DNA of 64,000 bases, taken from the NCBI RefSeq assembly GCF_008123515.1, contig NZ_VSSR01000021.1, positions 124,001-188,000 on the forward strand, written 5' to 3'. This DNA comes from Bradyrhizobium cytisi (lineage in GTDB: Bacteria; Pseudomonadota; Alphaproteobacteria; Rhizobiales; Xanthobacteraceae). Below are positions 44,319 through 54,758 of this stretch, piece by piece. The position numbers and the translations under genes were made by a program. Below the pieces are notes generated by a model that saw only the letters and a list, made by a program, of their open reading frames with translations, had not been told where the DNA came from and ran no database searches. The stretch's first letter is position 1; every line of letters starts with the position of its first letter.

Positions 44319-45200
44319 ATGGAAACGCGGGCGAATTACGTACTGATCGGATCCTTCACGCTGGCGGTGCTCGCGGCTGCGATCGGCTTCGTGCTGTGGT
44401 TCCAGTCGCTGCACACCATCAAGCAGCGCAGCCCCTTCCGCGTCGTGTTCGAGGGCCCGGCCGCGGGCCTGCGCAACGGCGGCAGCGTGAACTTCAATGG
44501 TATCCGGGTGGGCGAAGTGGTCTCAGTGAAGCTCGACAATCCGCGGCGGGTTGTCGCACTCGCCATGATCGAGAACAACACGCCGCTCCGCAAGGACACT
44601 CTCGTCGGCCTCGAATTCCAGGGCCTGACGGGTGTGGCCGCGATCTCGCTCAAGGGTGGCGAGGAGGCGGCTCCGCCGCCGCCGCTCGACGAGGACGGCA
44701 TCCCGACGCTGACCGCCGACCCCAACAAGCTCCAGGACGTTACCGAGGCGATCCGCGGCACGCTACAGAACATCAACAAGATCGTCGCCGACAATCAGGA
44801 ATCGGTGAAGAACTCGCTGAAGAATCTGGAGACCTTCACCAACTCGCTCGCCCGCAATTCCGAGAAGATCGACGGCGTGATGGCCAAGGTCGACGGCGTC
44901 ATGCTCAAGGCCGACAACCTCATGCTCGGCCTCAACACGCTCGCCGGCGGCAAGGACGGTGGCGAGCTGTTCCTGACGGTCAAATCGATCCGCGAGCTTG
45001 CCGAGGATTTCGACAAGCGCTCGGGTGCGCTGATGACCGACGGCCGCCGTACGCTCGGCGACATCAGCCGCGCCGTGAACAACTTCGACCGCAACCCGAC
45101 CCGCGTGCTGTTCGGCGCCAGCAACAGCGCACCGGCCGCCGCCGCGCCGTCGGCCGAGGCGCCGAAGCCGGCGCCGGCCAGCGAGCGCAAGCGGCAGTAG
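44319..45200 (+). CDS. MlaD-type MCE domain protein
   Basis: 293 residues. One N-terminal membrane helix (about residues 8-28, YVLIGSFTLAVLAAAIGFVLWF), then an MCE domain (about 40-125: VVFEGPAAGLRNGGSVNFNGIRVGEVVSV, LEFQGLTGVAAISLKGG). The long helical C-terminus (about 130-260) has coiled repeats such as KIDGVMAKVDGVMLKADNLMLGLNTL, and the tail is Ala/Pro-rich. MlaD forms a hexameric ring on the periplasmic face that holds lipid for MlaE and MlaF. The gene follows the ATPase by 16 bases. The long C-terminal coil is longer than in E. coli MlaD and may bridge further into the periplasm; that is inference. Confidence 0.92.
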   Translation: METRANYVLIGSFTLAVLAAAIGFVLWFQSLHTIKQRSPFRVVFEGPAAGLRNGGSVNFNGIRVGEVVSVKLDNPRRVVALAMIENNTPLRKDTLVGLEFQGLTGVAAISLKGGEEAAPPPPLDEDGIPTLTADPNKLQDVTEAIRGTLQNINKIVADNQESVKNSLKNLETFTNSLARNSEKIDGVMAKVDGVMLKADNLMLGLNTLAGGKDGGELFLTVKSIRELAEDFDKRSGALMTDGRRTLGDISRAVNNFDRNPTRVLFGASNSAPAAAAPSAEAPKPAPASERKRQ

Positions 45201-45212
45201 CGCCTCTCTCCT

Positions 45213-45301
45213 CCGTCATTGCGAGCGAAGCGAAGCAATCCAGACTGTCTCCGAGGAGGCAGCCTGGATCGCTTCGTCGCAAGGGCTCCTCGCAATGACG
45301 G
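45213..45301. repeat. Degenerate copy of the intergenic inverted repeat
   Basis: Starts CCGTCATTGCGAGCGAAGCG and ends in the complementary CGCAATGACGG, with arms that match well at the ends and diverge toward the centre. Same family as 38632-38713. It lies in the 227 bases between the mlaD-like gene and the large polar protein gene. Confidence 0.75.
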
Positions 45302-45360
45302 AGCTTGTGGGGGCGTCGTAATTTCCCAACGCGCGGTGAACTGCCGGCGCAATAACGGCC

Positions 45361-45396
45361 AAAACAAAACGGAGCCCGACAGGGCTCCGTTTTTTC
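45361..45396. terminator. Bidirectional intrinsic terminator
   Basis: A perfect 9-bp stem, ACGGAGCCC (45369-45377) and GGGCTCCGT (45382-45390), carries six T residues after it on the plus strand (45390-45395). On the minus strand the A-rich stretch 45361-45369 gives TTTTGTTTT. It sits between convergent operons, ending the mla transcript and the minus-strand polar protein transcript. Confidence 0.85.
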
Positions 45397-45427
45397 ATCC
45401 GCTATTCGCCACTCGCGAGCTTTCGTT

Positions 45428-48400
45428 TTACCCCAGCCGGCCTGCCGCGTGAGCAAGCAGCGTATACACCAGGCCCGTCTCCGAGGTGAGGTGGCTGCGT
45501 AGCTCCTGCGGGCCGCGGCCGTCGCGGGCGACTTCGTCGAGCAGACGTTCGAACTCGCTGATGTAGCGGTCGACCGTCGCCTTGAAGTTGCGGTCGGCGC
45601 GATACTTGCGGGCGACCTCGTCAAAAGCCTTCTGGCCGGCGGGCGTGTACAGGCGCTTGGTGAAGGCCTTGTTCTCGCCGCGCTGGTAGCGGTCCCACAT
45701 CTCGGTGGCGAGGTTGCGGTCCATCAGCCGGCCGATGTCGAGCGACAGCGATTCCAGCGGATTGCCGCCATTCTGCGGGGCCTGCGGCTGCGGAGCGGGT
45801 GCGGCCTGGCGGCCACGCGGGGCCTCACGACCGGTTGGAGCAGCCTGGTTGGCGTCCGTGCGGTTCAACAGATCCGACAACCAGCCGTCGCGGCCGGGAT
45901 CGTTGCCGCCCGGTGCGACCGGCGGCGCCTCGGTGCGCCGCGAGGAGGCGGGCATGCCCAGGTCCGGCGGCGGCAGCGTGGAAGCGCTGCCTGTGTCGCG
46001 CGTGCGGGTCTCGTTACCCCGTCCGCCCGCACTTGCCATCACCGGCTCTTCCTGACGCTGGACGGCGACAGAAGCGCGGCCCGTCGTGGTGACGTCGAGG
46101 CCGCGGCCGTGCTGGGCCACGATGCGGTTGAGCTCGGCGAGCGCCTCGATCTGGTCGACGATCACCTTGCGCATCTGCGCAGTGCTCTCGGCGGCCTCCT
46201 GCGGCATCTCGAGCACGCCGCGGCGCAGCTCGTTGCGGGTGGCTTCGAGCTCATTGTGCATCTCGAACGCCATCTGCTTCATGCTGGAGACGAGGTTGCC
46301 GAACTTCTCGGCCGACTGCTTGAACATCGCATCCGCCTCGTCGGTGGTCTGGCGGTAGATGTCGTGCATGGCATCGATGGTCTGGCGATGCTCCTCTTCG
46401 GAGGCCGACCGCACCGCCTCGAACTGGCGGGTGATCGCGGCCGAACCTGCGCCGGCGGTCTCCGCGACCACGCGGGCGATGTCGCGGGCACGCTCCTCGG
46501 CCGCAGCGAGCGACTCATCGAGCAGCCCGGTGAAGCGCGACAGCCGCTGGTCGAGATCGGTGGTACGCAGGTCGATGGTGGTGACGAGCGATTCCAGCGC
46601 CTGCTTGCGCTCGGCGAGCGAGGCGGTGGTGTTCTTGTTGCTCTGCTCGACGACCTGGGCGGCATCGACGAGTGCCTTGCCGTGCGCGTCGAACTGCGTC
46701 GACAGCTCGCCGAGATCCTGGAGCGCCCGCGTGGTCTTCGTGTTGAAGACGTTGAGCTGGTCTTCCAGGTTCTGCGTCGCAGCGCCGTTGCGCGAGGTGA
46801 CGTCGTTCATCGCCGAGACGAAGTCGGCGACGCGCGTCACCAGCGCCCGCTCGAGCGAGTTGAGGTTGTCGTGCGCACCGGTCAGCACCTCCTGCAGGAG
46901 GATGTTGCCTTCGCGCAGACGCTCGAACAGGGCGACCGTGTCGGTGCGCAGGATCTTGCTGGTCTCCTGCATCTCGGTGACGGCCGCAATCGAGACCTGG
47001 CGCGACTGGTCGATCGCCGCACGCGAGGCCTGTTCGAGGTCCTTGAGCGACCGGCCGACCGCGCTGGTCGCGACCTCGCTCGCCGCGTTGATGGTGCGGG
47101 CGACTTCGTTGCCGTTGCCCATCATGGTCTGCGAGAACGCCGTGCCGCGCGTCTCGATCGACTTCAGCGCGTCGGAGGTGACGCGGTCGATGTCGAGCGT
47201 GAGCTGGCTGGTCTTCGAGCCGATCGCATCCACGAGCGAGCCGCGCTTGGCGTCGATCATGTTCGAGAGGCGGTCGGCCTGCTGCTGCACGTAGGTGACG
47301 ATCTCGTCGGTCTTGCCGGTCATGGCCTGGCCGAAGCTGCTCGAGGCGGAGAGCACCGAGCGCTCGACGTCGGCCGAGCTCGACTTGACCCGCGAGCTCG
47401 CTTCGTTGGAGGCGTTGATCAGCGCATTCTGGGCGTTGAGCGCGCTGGTCTGGATGTCGTTGGTCGCGTTCGCCGTGGCCGTGCTCAGCGCGCGCTCGAT
47501 CTCGGTCGAGATCGTGCGGATCTGGCTTGCGGCATCTGCCGAGGTCGAGGTCAGCGAGGTCTGGGCCTCGCGTGCGCTGTTGAGGATGGTCGAGGCAGTG
47601 TCGGCGCCGACTGCGGTCAGCGTGCGCTCGATGTCGGTCGTCAGCGACTTGATCTGGCTCGCCGCATCGGTCGACGCAGTGATCAGCGTGCCCTGGGCCT
47701 CGCGCACGCCGCTGGTCAGCGCCTCGATGGTGGCGCCGCCGGCAGTCGCCAGCGCGCGCTGCATCTCGGCTGCGAGCGAACGGACCTGGCCGGTTTGTTC
47801 TGCTGAGACAGCAAGAAGGGTGCTCTGGGCGTCGCGGGCGCTGGCCGTGATCGTCTCGGCAGTGCTCTGGCCGACCTGCGAGAGCGAGCGGTGCACCTCG
47901 GCCGCGAGCGACTTGACCTGGCTCGCCGCATCCGAGGACGCGTTGACCAGCGTGCTCTGGGCTTCGCGTGCACCGGTCATGATGGTCTCGGCCGTCGAGG
48001 TGCCCGCCATCGAGAGCGAGCGCTGCACGTCGGAGGACAGCGCCTTGATCTGGTTGGCGGTCTCGGTCGAGGCCGCGATCAGCGTGCCCTGCGCATCGCG
48101 GGCGCCGGCGGTGATCGATTCCGCCGTGCTGGTGCCGGCGAGCGACAGCGAGCGCTGCACGTCGGCGGTGAGCGTCTTGACGTGGTTGGCCGCGTCCGAA
48201 GAGGCGGTGACGAGCGTGGTTTGCACCTCGCGGGCGCCGGCCAGGATCGAGGCCGCGGTGGCCGAGCCGGCTGCGGACAGCGTGCGTTCGACGTCGGCGG
48301 CGAGCCCCTTGATCTGGTTGGAGGCATCGCCCGAGGCCGCGACCAGGGACGACTGCGCCTCGCGGGCGCTGGTCAGGATCGAGTTCGCAGCACCGGTGCC

Positions 48401-51130
48401 GACCGCGGTCAGCGCACGCTCGACCTCGGCGGAGGTCATCTTGAGCTGGGCGTTGACGTCGGAGGAGACCGTCATCAGCGACTGCTGCGCGGTGCGCGCA
48501 CCGGTCTGGATCGTCTCGCTGGTGTTGACGACGAGGTTGGTGAGCGAGCGCTCGGCGTCCTCGACATGCGAGCGGATCGCGGTCGAGATCATCTCGGCGC
48601 GGGACATCATGTCCTCGCTGGCCTGGCGGCCGCTGCTCTCGATGCGGCCGGCAACGGCCTCGACACGCGAGCCGAGCAGGTCTTCGAACTGCGCGACGCG
48701 CACGTCGATGTCGCTGGCAACCGAACCGACCTTGGTCTCGATCGCCTGGTGGATGTCCTGGAAGCGCGCCGTGACCGTGTCGGTCAGGTGCATGCTGCGA
48801 CCGTCGATCAGGTCGGCGACGCTGGTGATGCGGCGGTCGACCGCCTCGATCGCCTGCGCGGTGCCGTCCGTGAGCGTCGAGGTCAGCAGGGTGAGGCGGG
48901 TGTCGATCGACTGCACGGCCTGCGTGGCGCCGTTGGTCAGCGCGGTCGTGAGGTAGGTGAGGCGGCTGTCGACGGACTCCAGCGCCTGCGATGCGCCGCT
49001 GTTGAACGTGGTCGTGAGGTGCGTCAGCCGCGTATCGATCGCCTGGATCGTCTGGGAGGCGCCGTCGGTCAGCGTCGTCGTGAGGTGGGTGAGGCGGGAG
49101 TCGATGGACTCGAGCGCCTGCGATGCGCCACCGGTGAGTGTCGTCGTGAGGTGCGTCAACCGCGTGTCGACCGACTGGATCGCCTGCGCGGCACCATCGG
49201 TCAGCGACATCGCCAGCGTGTTGAGGCGCACGTCGATGGTCTCGGTGACGGACTTGGCGCGGGTGTCGAACGACTCTTCGAGAGCGGCGACTCGGCCAAC
49301 GAGCTGTTCGTCGAAGGTCCTGATGTGGCCTTCGATGGTGCCGTCGAGGCTCGTGATCTTGCCGTTCAGCGAGGCGTCGAGGTTGGTGACGCGTTCGCCG
49401 ATCGTGGTCTCGAACTGCACCAGGCGCTGGTCGAGGACGGCCGTGATCGCGCCGCCGTTGGAGGTGAAGCGGGTGTCGAAATTGTCGACATAGGTCTTCA
49501 GCGACTCATGGATGTCGTGGGTGCGCTGGCCCATGCGTTCGACGATCTCGCCGCCGAACGTTTTCACGGTGCGGTCGAACTCGGAGATGTGGCGCGTGAT
49601 CAGGGCACCCAGCGTGCCGGAATCGCGGGCGAACTTCTCGACCAGCTCGGAACCCTGGTTCTTCACCAGCTCGTCGAACGCGCTCATCTGCAGCGACAGC
49701 GAGTCGTGCGCGGTCTCGGTCTGGCTGACGACCTTGGCGACGAGGGTGTTGACCGTGGCGTCGAGCGCCTCGCTCGCCTTGTCGCCGGAGGTCATGATCT
49801 GGCCGGCGAGGCGGTTGCCGGCGTCGTCGATCTTGGCGGAGAGGTCGTTGGAGCGCAGCTCGAGCTCGAGCAGCAGCGAGTCCGACGAGTTCTTCAGGCT
49901 GTCATGCACCTGCTCGGTGCGCTCGGAGATGCCGTCGACGATCGCGGCGGAACGCTGCTCGAACTCGCCGGTGATGCGGTCGATGCGCTCGTTCAGCATC
50001 TCGTGGACGCGGTCGGCGAGGTCGACGAACTCGTCGTGGACGTGGCCGGTCTTGAAGTTGAGGCTGGTGGTCAGCCGCTCGCTGGCGTCGAGCACCGCGC
50101 GCGTCGTCTCGGCGCTGGCCTCCTCGAGGCGGTCGAGCAGGTCGCCGCCGCGCTCGCCGAGCGCCAGGATCATGTTGTCGCCGGCGTGGCTCAGCGCGCC
50201 GGTGATGTGGGCGCCGCGCTCTTCCAGCGCGCCGGTGATGGATTTCGCGACCTCGTCGACGCGCGAGGCGATCGCGTCCGAGATCAGCGCGATGTCATGG
50301 CGGAGGTCGATCTGCACGCCGGAAATGGCGCTGCGGACCTGCTCGGCCTGGCCGACCAGGTTGTCGCGCTGATGCGCGATGTCCTGGAGCAGGGCGCGGA
50401 TGCGGACTTCGTTGTCGGAATAGGCGCGCTCAAGCGCGGCGACCTCGTTGGCGACCAGCGTCTCGAGCTCACCGGCGCGCGCGATCGCCCGCTCGATGCC
50501 GTCGCCCATCGCCGCGACCTCGCGGCGGATGGCCTGGCCGACGGTGACCATGGAATCGGACGCAGAGCCTTCCGGCTCGGAGAAGCGGATCGCGACCTGC
50601 GCCATCGCCTGCGCGACCTGGCTCATCTGCTGGCCGCGCCAGACCAGGCTTGCGAGGAAGTAGAACAGCATGATCGGCGCGAAGAACATCGTGACGAGGC
50701 CGGCGATCGCCAGCACGCCGCCGCTCTGGCCCATGGCGGCCTGGATCGAGGGCAGGAAGCCGACCGTCAGCGCGGCGCAGGCCGCAAGCCAGACGACGGT
50801 GAAGATGGTCGCGCCGGTGTAGATGTTGCGGGCCGGGCGGCCCGTCTGCAGCGACTGGAGCAGCTGGCCGATGGTCTCGCGGTCGTCATTGGCGGCGCGG
50901 CGCGAGGTCCGCGGTTCCTCGATCGGATCGAACACGTCGCGCTCGTTGGCAGCAGGGCGCGGCTCGAATGTCGGCTCGTCGAACACGGAAGGTGCCGGCG
51001 GCGCCGTTTCGTTGCGCATCGATGCGTTGCGGCTGGTGTCGGCAGCCGTGTCGCTGATGTTGAGGGCTTCCTGGATCGCAGAAAGCGCAACTTCTGTGGG
51101 ATCTTTGACCTTCTTGGGAGTGTTGGCCAT
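45428..51130 (-). CDS. Very large apolipoprotein-like coiled-coil protein, GPR/TipN-like polar growth protein
   Basis: 1900 residues from the ATG at 51130; an in-frame start at 51271 is less likely. Residues about 1-100 are acidic and disordered. Two transmembrane helices (about 105-170) follow: IFTVVWLAACAALTVGF and GVLAIAGLVTMFFAPIMLFYFLASLVW. A helical region runs for 1500 residues with no globular domain until an Ala/Pro-rich linker and a short conserved C-terminal domain (about 1790-1900: WDRYQRGENKAFTKRLYTPAGQKAFDEV). Within the coil are about six 22-residue repeats (48.82-49.22 kb) and nine 44-residue repeats (47.33-48.51 kb). The 11/22-residue period is that of apolipoproteins. Agrobacterium GPR, a similarly sized membrane-anchored apolipoprotein-like protein, forms a ring at the growth pole. 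Orthology is inferred. Confidence 0.8.
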   Translation of the reverse strand: MANTPKKVKDPTEVALSAIQEALNISDTAADTSRNASMRNETAPPAPSVFDEPTFEPRPAANERDVFDPIEEPRTSRRAANDDRETIGQLLQSLQTGRPARNIYTGATIFTVVWLAACAALTVGFLPSIQAAMGQSGGVLAIAGLVTMFFAPIMLFYFLASLVWRGQQMSQVAQAMAQVAIRFSEPEGSASDSMVTVGQAIRREVAAMGDGIERAIARAGELETLVANEVAALERAYSDNEVRIRALLQDIAHQRDNLVGQAEQVRSAISGVQIDLRHDIALISDAIASRVDEVAKSITGALEERGAHITGALSHAGDNMILALGERGGDLLDRLEEASAETTRAVLDASERLTTSLNFKTGHVHDEFVDLADRVHEMLNERIDRITGEFEQRSAAIVDGISERTEQVHDSLKNSSDSLLLELELRSNDLSAKIDDAGNRLAGQIMTSGDKASEALDATVNTLVAKVVSQTETAHDSLSLQMSAFDELVKNQGSELVEKFARDSGTLGALITRHISEFDRTVKTFGGEIVERMGQRTHDIHESLKTYVDNFDTRFTSNGGAITAVLDQRLVQFETTIGERVTNLDASLNGKITSLDGTIEGHIRTFDEQLVGRVAALEESFDTRAKSVTETIDVRLNTLAMSLTDGAAQAIQSVDTRLTHLTTTLTGGASQALESIDSRLTHLTTTLTDGASQTIQAIDTRLTHLTTTFNSGASQALESVDSRLTYLTTALTNGATQAVQSIDTRLTLLTSTLTDGTAQAIEAVDRRITSVADLIDGRSMHLTDTVTARFQDIHQAIETKVGSVASDIDVRVAQFEDLLGSRVEAVAGRIESSGRQASEDMMSRAEMISTAIRSHVEDAERSLTNLVVNTSETIQTGARTAQQSLMTVSSDVNAQLKMTSAEVERALTAVGTGAANSILTSAREAQSSLVAASGDASNQIKGLAADVERTLSAAGSATAASILAGAREVQTTLVTASSDAANHVKTLTADVQRSLSLAGTSTAESITAGARDAQGTLIAASTETANQIKALSSDVQRSLSMAGTSTAETIMTGAREAQSTLVNASSDAASQVKSLAAEVHRSLSQVGQSTAETITASARDAQSTLLAVSAEQTGQVRSLAAEMQRALATAGGATIEALTSGVREAQGTLITASTDAASQIKSLTTDIERTLTAVGADTASTILNSAREAQTSLTSTSADAASQIRTISTEIERALSTATANATNDIQTSALNAQNALINASNEASSRVKSSSADVERSVLSASSSFGQAMTGKTDEIVTYVQQQADRLSNMIDAKRGSLVDAIGSKTSQLTLDIDRVTSDALKSIETRGTAFSQTMMGNGNEVARTINAASEVATSAVGRSLKDLEQASRAAIDQSRQVSIAAVTEMQETSKILRTDTVALFERLREGNILLQEVLTGAHDNLNSLERALVTRVADFVSAMNDVTSRNGAATQNLEDQLNVFNTKTTRALQDLGELSTQFDAHGKALVDAAQVVEQSNKNTTASLAERKQALESLVTTIDLRTTDLDQRLSRFTGLLDESLAAAEERARDIARVVAETAGAGSAAITRQFEAVRSASEEEHRQTIDAMHDIYRQTTDEADAMFKQSAEKFGNLVSSMKQMAFEMHNELEATRNELRRGVLEMPQEAAESTAQMRKVIVDQIEALAELNRIVAQHGRGLDVTTTGRASVAVQRQEEPVMASAGGRGNETRTRDTGSASTLPPPDLGMPASSRRTEAPPVAPGGNDPGRDGWLSDLLNRTDANQAAPTGREAPRGRQAAPAPQPQAPQNGGNPLESLSLDIGRLMDRNLATEMWDRYQRGENKAFTKRLYTPAGQKAFDEVARKYRADRNFKATVDRYISEFERLLDEVARDGRGPQELRSHLTSETGLVYTLLAHAAGRLG

Positions 51131-51307
51131 GTGCAGTCGAGCCCTCGTTACTTGTACGCGTCCCCCCGCGAGCCCTGCGCGCTGCGCAAGCCCACAGTCC
51201 GGATCATGCCGCTTGCGCGGATCTCCGAGCCATCCCCACCCGGATGGCTTGTCCGCCAATTTCCGAAACATCCTATTGGCAGAGCGTCGCGAATGAAATG
51301 CCCGCGG

Positions 51308-51322
51308 TTAAGACAATCTTAA
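51308..51322. promoter_or_regulatory. Perfect CtrA-type box TTAA-N7-TTAA
   Basis: TTAA at 51308-51311 and at 51319-51322, seven bases apart, matching the full CtrA site. A half-site TTAA at 51329-51332 and TTAACC at 51449-51454 are nearby. The box is in the 391-base gap between the divergent polar protein gene (starts 51130) and the Hpt gene (51522), 178 and 199 bases from their starts. No other gene is evident in this gap. Confidence 0.55.
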
Positions 51323-51521
51323 TCATCGTTAACAGGATCGCGCCGTAACACCTTAGGCCTAAATGAAATTCTCCACGGAACTTGGCCGATTGCGGCAACT
51401 TTTCGTCAATAAACGGGCGGATTTGCGTAAAACGGTCCGAACACTTCGTTAACCATTTCCGTGCTTCGGTGGGGCAAACCGCCGAACCGGCGGACCGTCG
51501 CGCGATGCCGGGGCCTGCGCC

Positions 51522-51896
51522 ATGCTGCCTGAACTGCAACGGATGGACTGGATGCCCTCGCCCCCGCTTGCGCCCATCGATAGCCCCCTCGACCTCGACC
51601 ACCTCTCGCGGATGACGCTCGGCGATGCCGAGCTGGAACAGGAAGTGCTTGCGATGTTCGCCGAGCAGGCGGTTCGGCTGATCGCGGCGATGACGGCGCT
51701 GCCGGCCGAGACCGGTGCGCTCGCGCATAAGCTTAAAGGCTCGGCGCGCGGGATCGGCGCCTTTGCGGTTGCGGATGCCGCTGCCAGCCTGGAAACCGCG
51801 GCCCGGATCGGCCACAACCAGCCCCGCGCGTTCGCCGTGCTGAAAGAGGCGGTTGCCGAGGCTCGCGCGGCCATTGCGGCGATCCTGAAGCATTAG
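51522..51896 (+). CDS. Hpt domain histidine phosphotransfer protein
   Basis: 124 residues from the ATG at 51522; the Met codons at 51543 and 51552 are alternative starts. After a Pro-rich N-terminus (about 30 residues), a four-helix Hpt domain carries AHKLKGSARGIGAFAVADAAASLE with the phosphorylated His in AHKLKGSA. It passes phosphate between a hybrid kinase receiver and another regulator in the cytoplasm. No kinase is adjacent. Its divergence from the polar protein gene across a CtrA-type box makes a link to cell-cycle phosphorelay attractive but speculative. The gene is followed by a 111-base gap to the ferredoxin. Confidence 0.87.
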   Translation: MLPELQRMDWMPSPPLAPIDSPLDLDHLSRMTLGDAELEQEVLAMFAEQAVRLIAAMTALPAETGALAHKLKGSARGIGAFAVADAAASLETAARIGHNQPRAFAVLKEAVAEARAAIAAILKH

Positions 51897-52007
51897 GCGG
51901 CGCTGCCACGAATGCGGGTGGACTGCGCACTAGCGCTGCCCTGACCGACCCGTTATAGGACAGCCCGGACCCTCCTTTCTCCCTAGATCGCGGCAGCACG
52001 AGCACTC

Positions 52008-52328
52008 ATGGCCAAAATTCACTTTGTCGACCACAAGGGCGAAACCCGTACGGTGGATGTCGAGAACGGCGCGACCGTGATGGAAGCCGCCATCCGCAAC
52101 AGCGTCCCCGGCATCGAAGCCGAGTGCGGCGGCGCCTGCGCCTGCGCGACCTGCCATGTCTATGTCGACGAAGCCTGGCGCGAGAAGGTCGGCAGCCCGA
52201 CGCCGATGGAAGAAGACATGCTCGACTTCGGCTTCGACGTGCGCCCGAACTCGCGCCTGTCCTGCCAGATCAAGGTCTCCGACGAGCTCGACGGGCTCGT
52301 GGTGTCGACGCCGGAACGTCAGGCCTGA
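52008..52328 (+). CDS. [2Fe-2S] ferredoxin, adrenodoxin type
   Basis: 106 residues. Evidence: [29 protein letters not shown], then the cluster cysteines in [15 protein letters not shown] (C-x5-C-x2-C with an extra central Cys), and the fourth in [25 protein letters not shown] is typical of the adrenodoxin/FdVI group, which donates electrons to P450s or iron-sulfur cluster assembly. It converges with the thioesterase gene with six bases between ends. A ferredoxin-NADP reductase begins 659 bases downstream and may be its reductase. Confidence 0.93.
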   Translation: MAKIHFVDHKGETRTVDVENGATVMEAAIRNSVPGIEAECGGACACATCHVYVDEAWREKVGSPTPMEEDMLDFGFDVRPNSRLSCQIKVSDELDGLVVSTPERQA

Positions 52329-52334
52329 TCTTTC

Positions 52335-52805
52335 TTACGATATGCTCGGCCGCGCGACCTCGATGCCGCGCTTGTGCCAGGGGCTGAACCTCTCGACGAT
52401 CTCCATGGTCAGCGGCGCCGGCCGCCGCGTCGCCTCGTCGAGCAAGACGCCGACTGACGTTGCCGAGGCGATGCATTTTCCCTGCGAGAACACGACCTGC
52501 TCGAAGGTCACGGACGTCCGTCCCAGTTTCACGACGCCAAGGCCGAGCTCGATCGTGTTCGGCCAATGCAGCTCGGCCCGGAAATGGATGTCGAGCCGCA
52601 CCATGATCCAGGCGAGCCCTGGCGGTGTCAGCCCGTATTCCGGGAGCTTCATCAGCGTGACACGGCCGGTCTCGAAATACGTGGCGTAGACCGCATTGTT
52701 GACGTGCTGGTTCGGATCGAGATCGCCGAAGCGGACATTGTCGCTGAGGCGAAAGGGGAAGTCTTCCAGACGCAGCGTCGTATCGAGGCGGCTTGGTGCG
52801 TTCAC
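52335..52805 (-). CDS. Hot-dog fold acyl-CoA thioesterase
   Basis: 156 residues. A single hot-dog domain of the 4-hydroxybenzoyl-CoA thioesterase/YbgC group: VRFGDLDPNQHVNNAVYATYFETGR, where the Asp of GDLDPNQHVNN is the catalytic residue, then MVRLDIHFRAELHWPNTIELGLGV and GKCIASATSVGVLLDE. It hydrolyses acyl-CoA or aryl-CoA thioesters in the cytoplasm. The substrate is not predictable. It ends six bases from the ferredoxin gene on the opposite strand and is divergent from the FNR gene. Confidence 0.88.
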   Translation of the reverse strand: MNAPSRLDTTLRLEDFPFRLSDNVRFGDLDPNQHVNNAVYATYFETGRVTLMKLPEYGLTPPGLAWIMVRLDIHFRAELHWPNTIELGLGVVKLGRTSVTFEQVVFSQGKCIASATSVGVLLDEATRRPAPLTMEIVERFSPWHKRGIEVARPSIS

Positions 52806-52978
52806 CGATTGATCTCCGTCATATCCAATCTCGTTACAGCCCAGTTATTTTGACCCGGCAAGTGGGCGCGGCTGCGGGGCGCTCCCGCTTTTATGCCTTC
52901 CCTGATCCATCCCCGTTGGATAGACAGGCAGGGTCACCTCTGTCCGCAGGGCGCCGTCCAACCGATAACGACCGATAA

Positions 52979-54016
<1,038 letters not shown>

Positions 54017-54121
54017 TCGCGACGGAAGCGGACGGGCGATGCCCCATGTTTCTGGTGCTGGAATCGTTCGCGAAATCGCCGTAGTCTGCGGCCATTGCAG
54101 TGGCGGCTCAGCAAGGTGATC

Positions 54122-54727
54122 ATGATGCGGAATCTCTTTACCGGCTTTCGGCTGCTCCCGTTGCTCGCGCTCGCGCTGTCGCTCAATGCGGTGAGTCCGG
54201 CTGCGGCGCAAGCGCAGCAGCCAACTGCGGCGGGCCTCTGGCAGAAGGTCGAAGACGGCAGGACCGTGGGATGGTTTCTCTTCATCGACCACAACGGTAT
54301 CTTCGAAGGCGTGATCGCAAAGACCTTTCCGCGTCCCGGCGACGATCCGAACGAGGTCTGCGCGAAGTGCACCGACGATCGCAAGAACGCGCCGGTGCTG
54401 GGGCTCTCCTTCATCCGCGACATGAAGCGCGACGGCTTGAAGTATGACGGCGGCAACGTGGTCAATCCGCGCGACGGCAACATCTGGAAGGCCAAGATGA
54501 CGGTGAGCCCGGATGGGCAGACCCTGACCATGCGCGGCTTCCTCGGCATTTCCCTGTTCGGCAAGGACGAGACCTGGCAGCGTTTGCCGGATGCAAATAT
54601 CGCGGAAGTCGATCCCGCCATCGTCGCCAAATATCTCCCCGCACAGGCCGCCGCGGCCAAACCGGTTCCCGCGCCTGCGACCAAGAAAGGTGGCGCGACG
54701 ATGATGGCGCCGGCAGCGAAGAAGTAG
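54122..54727 (+). CDS. Exported DUF2147 protein
   Basis: 201 residues from the ATG at 54122 (or 54125). A signal peptide ends around PAAAQAQ (about residue 30). The domain body matches DUF2147: [96 protein letters not shown] Lys/Ala-rich tail follows. Periplasmic, function unknown; members in other bacteria are linked to membrane or lipid stress. It follows the FNR gene by 105 bases and converges with the next gene. Confidence 0.88.
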   Translation: MMRNLFTGFRLLPLLALALSLNAVSPAAAQAQQPTAAGLWQKVEDGRTVGWFLFIDHNGIFEGVIAKTFPRPGDDPNEVCAKCTDDRKNAPVLGLSFIRDMKRDGLKYDGGNVVNPRDGNIWKAKMTVSPDGQTLTMRGFLGISLFGKDETWQRLPDANIAEVDPAIVAKYLPAQAAAAKPVPAPATKKGGATMMAPAAKK

Positions 54728-54758
54728 GGCTGCTTTCACGCCGCCCGCTCTAACAATC

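Noticed and set aside
47330..49220. Repeats in the large gene as possible DNA-level tandem repeats or a mobile element
   Set aside because: Units are in frame and conserved at protein level as 22- and 44-residue helical repeats, so they are part of the protein.
47891..51322. 1143-codon open frame opposite the large polar protein gene
   Set aside because: It mirrors the repeats of the minus-strand gene and has shadow composition.
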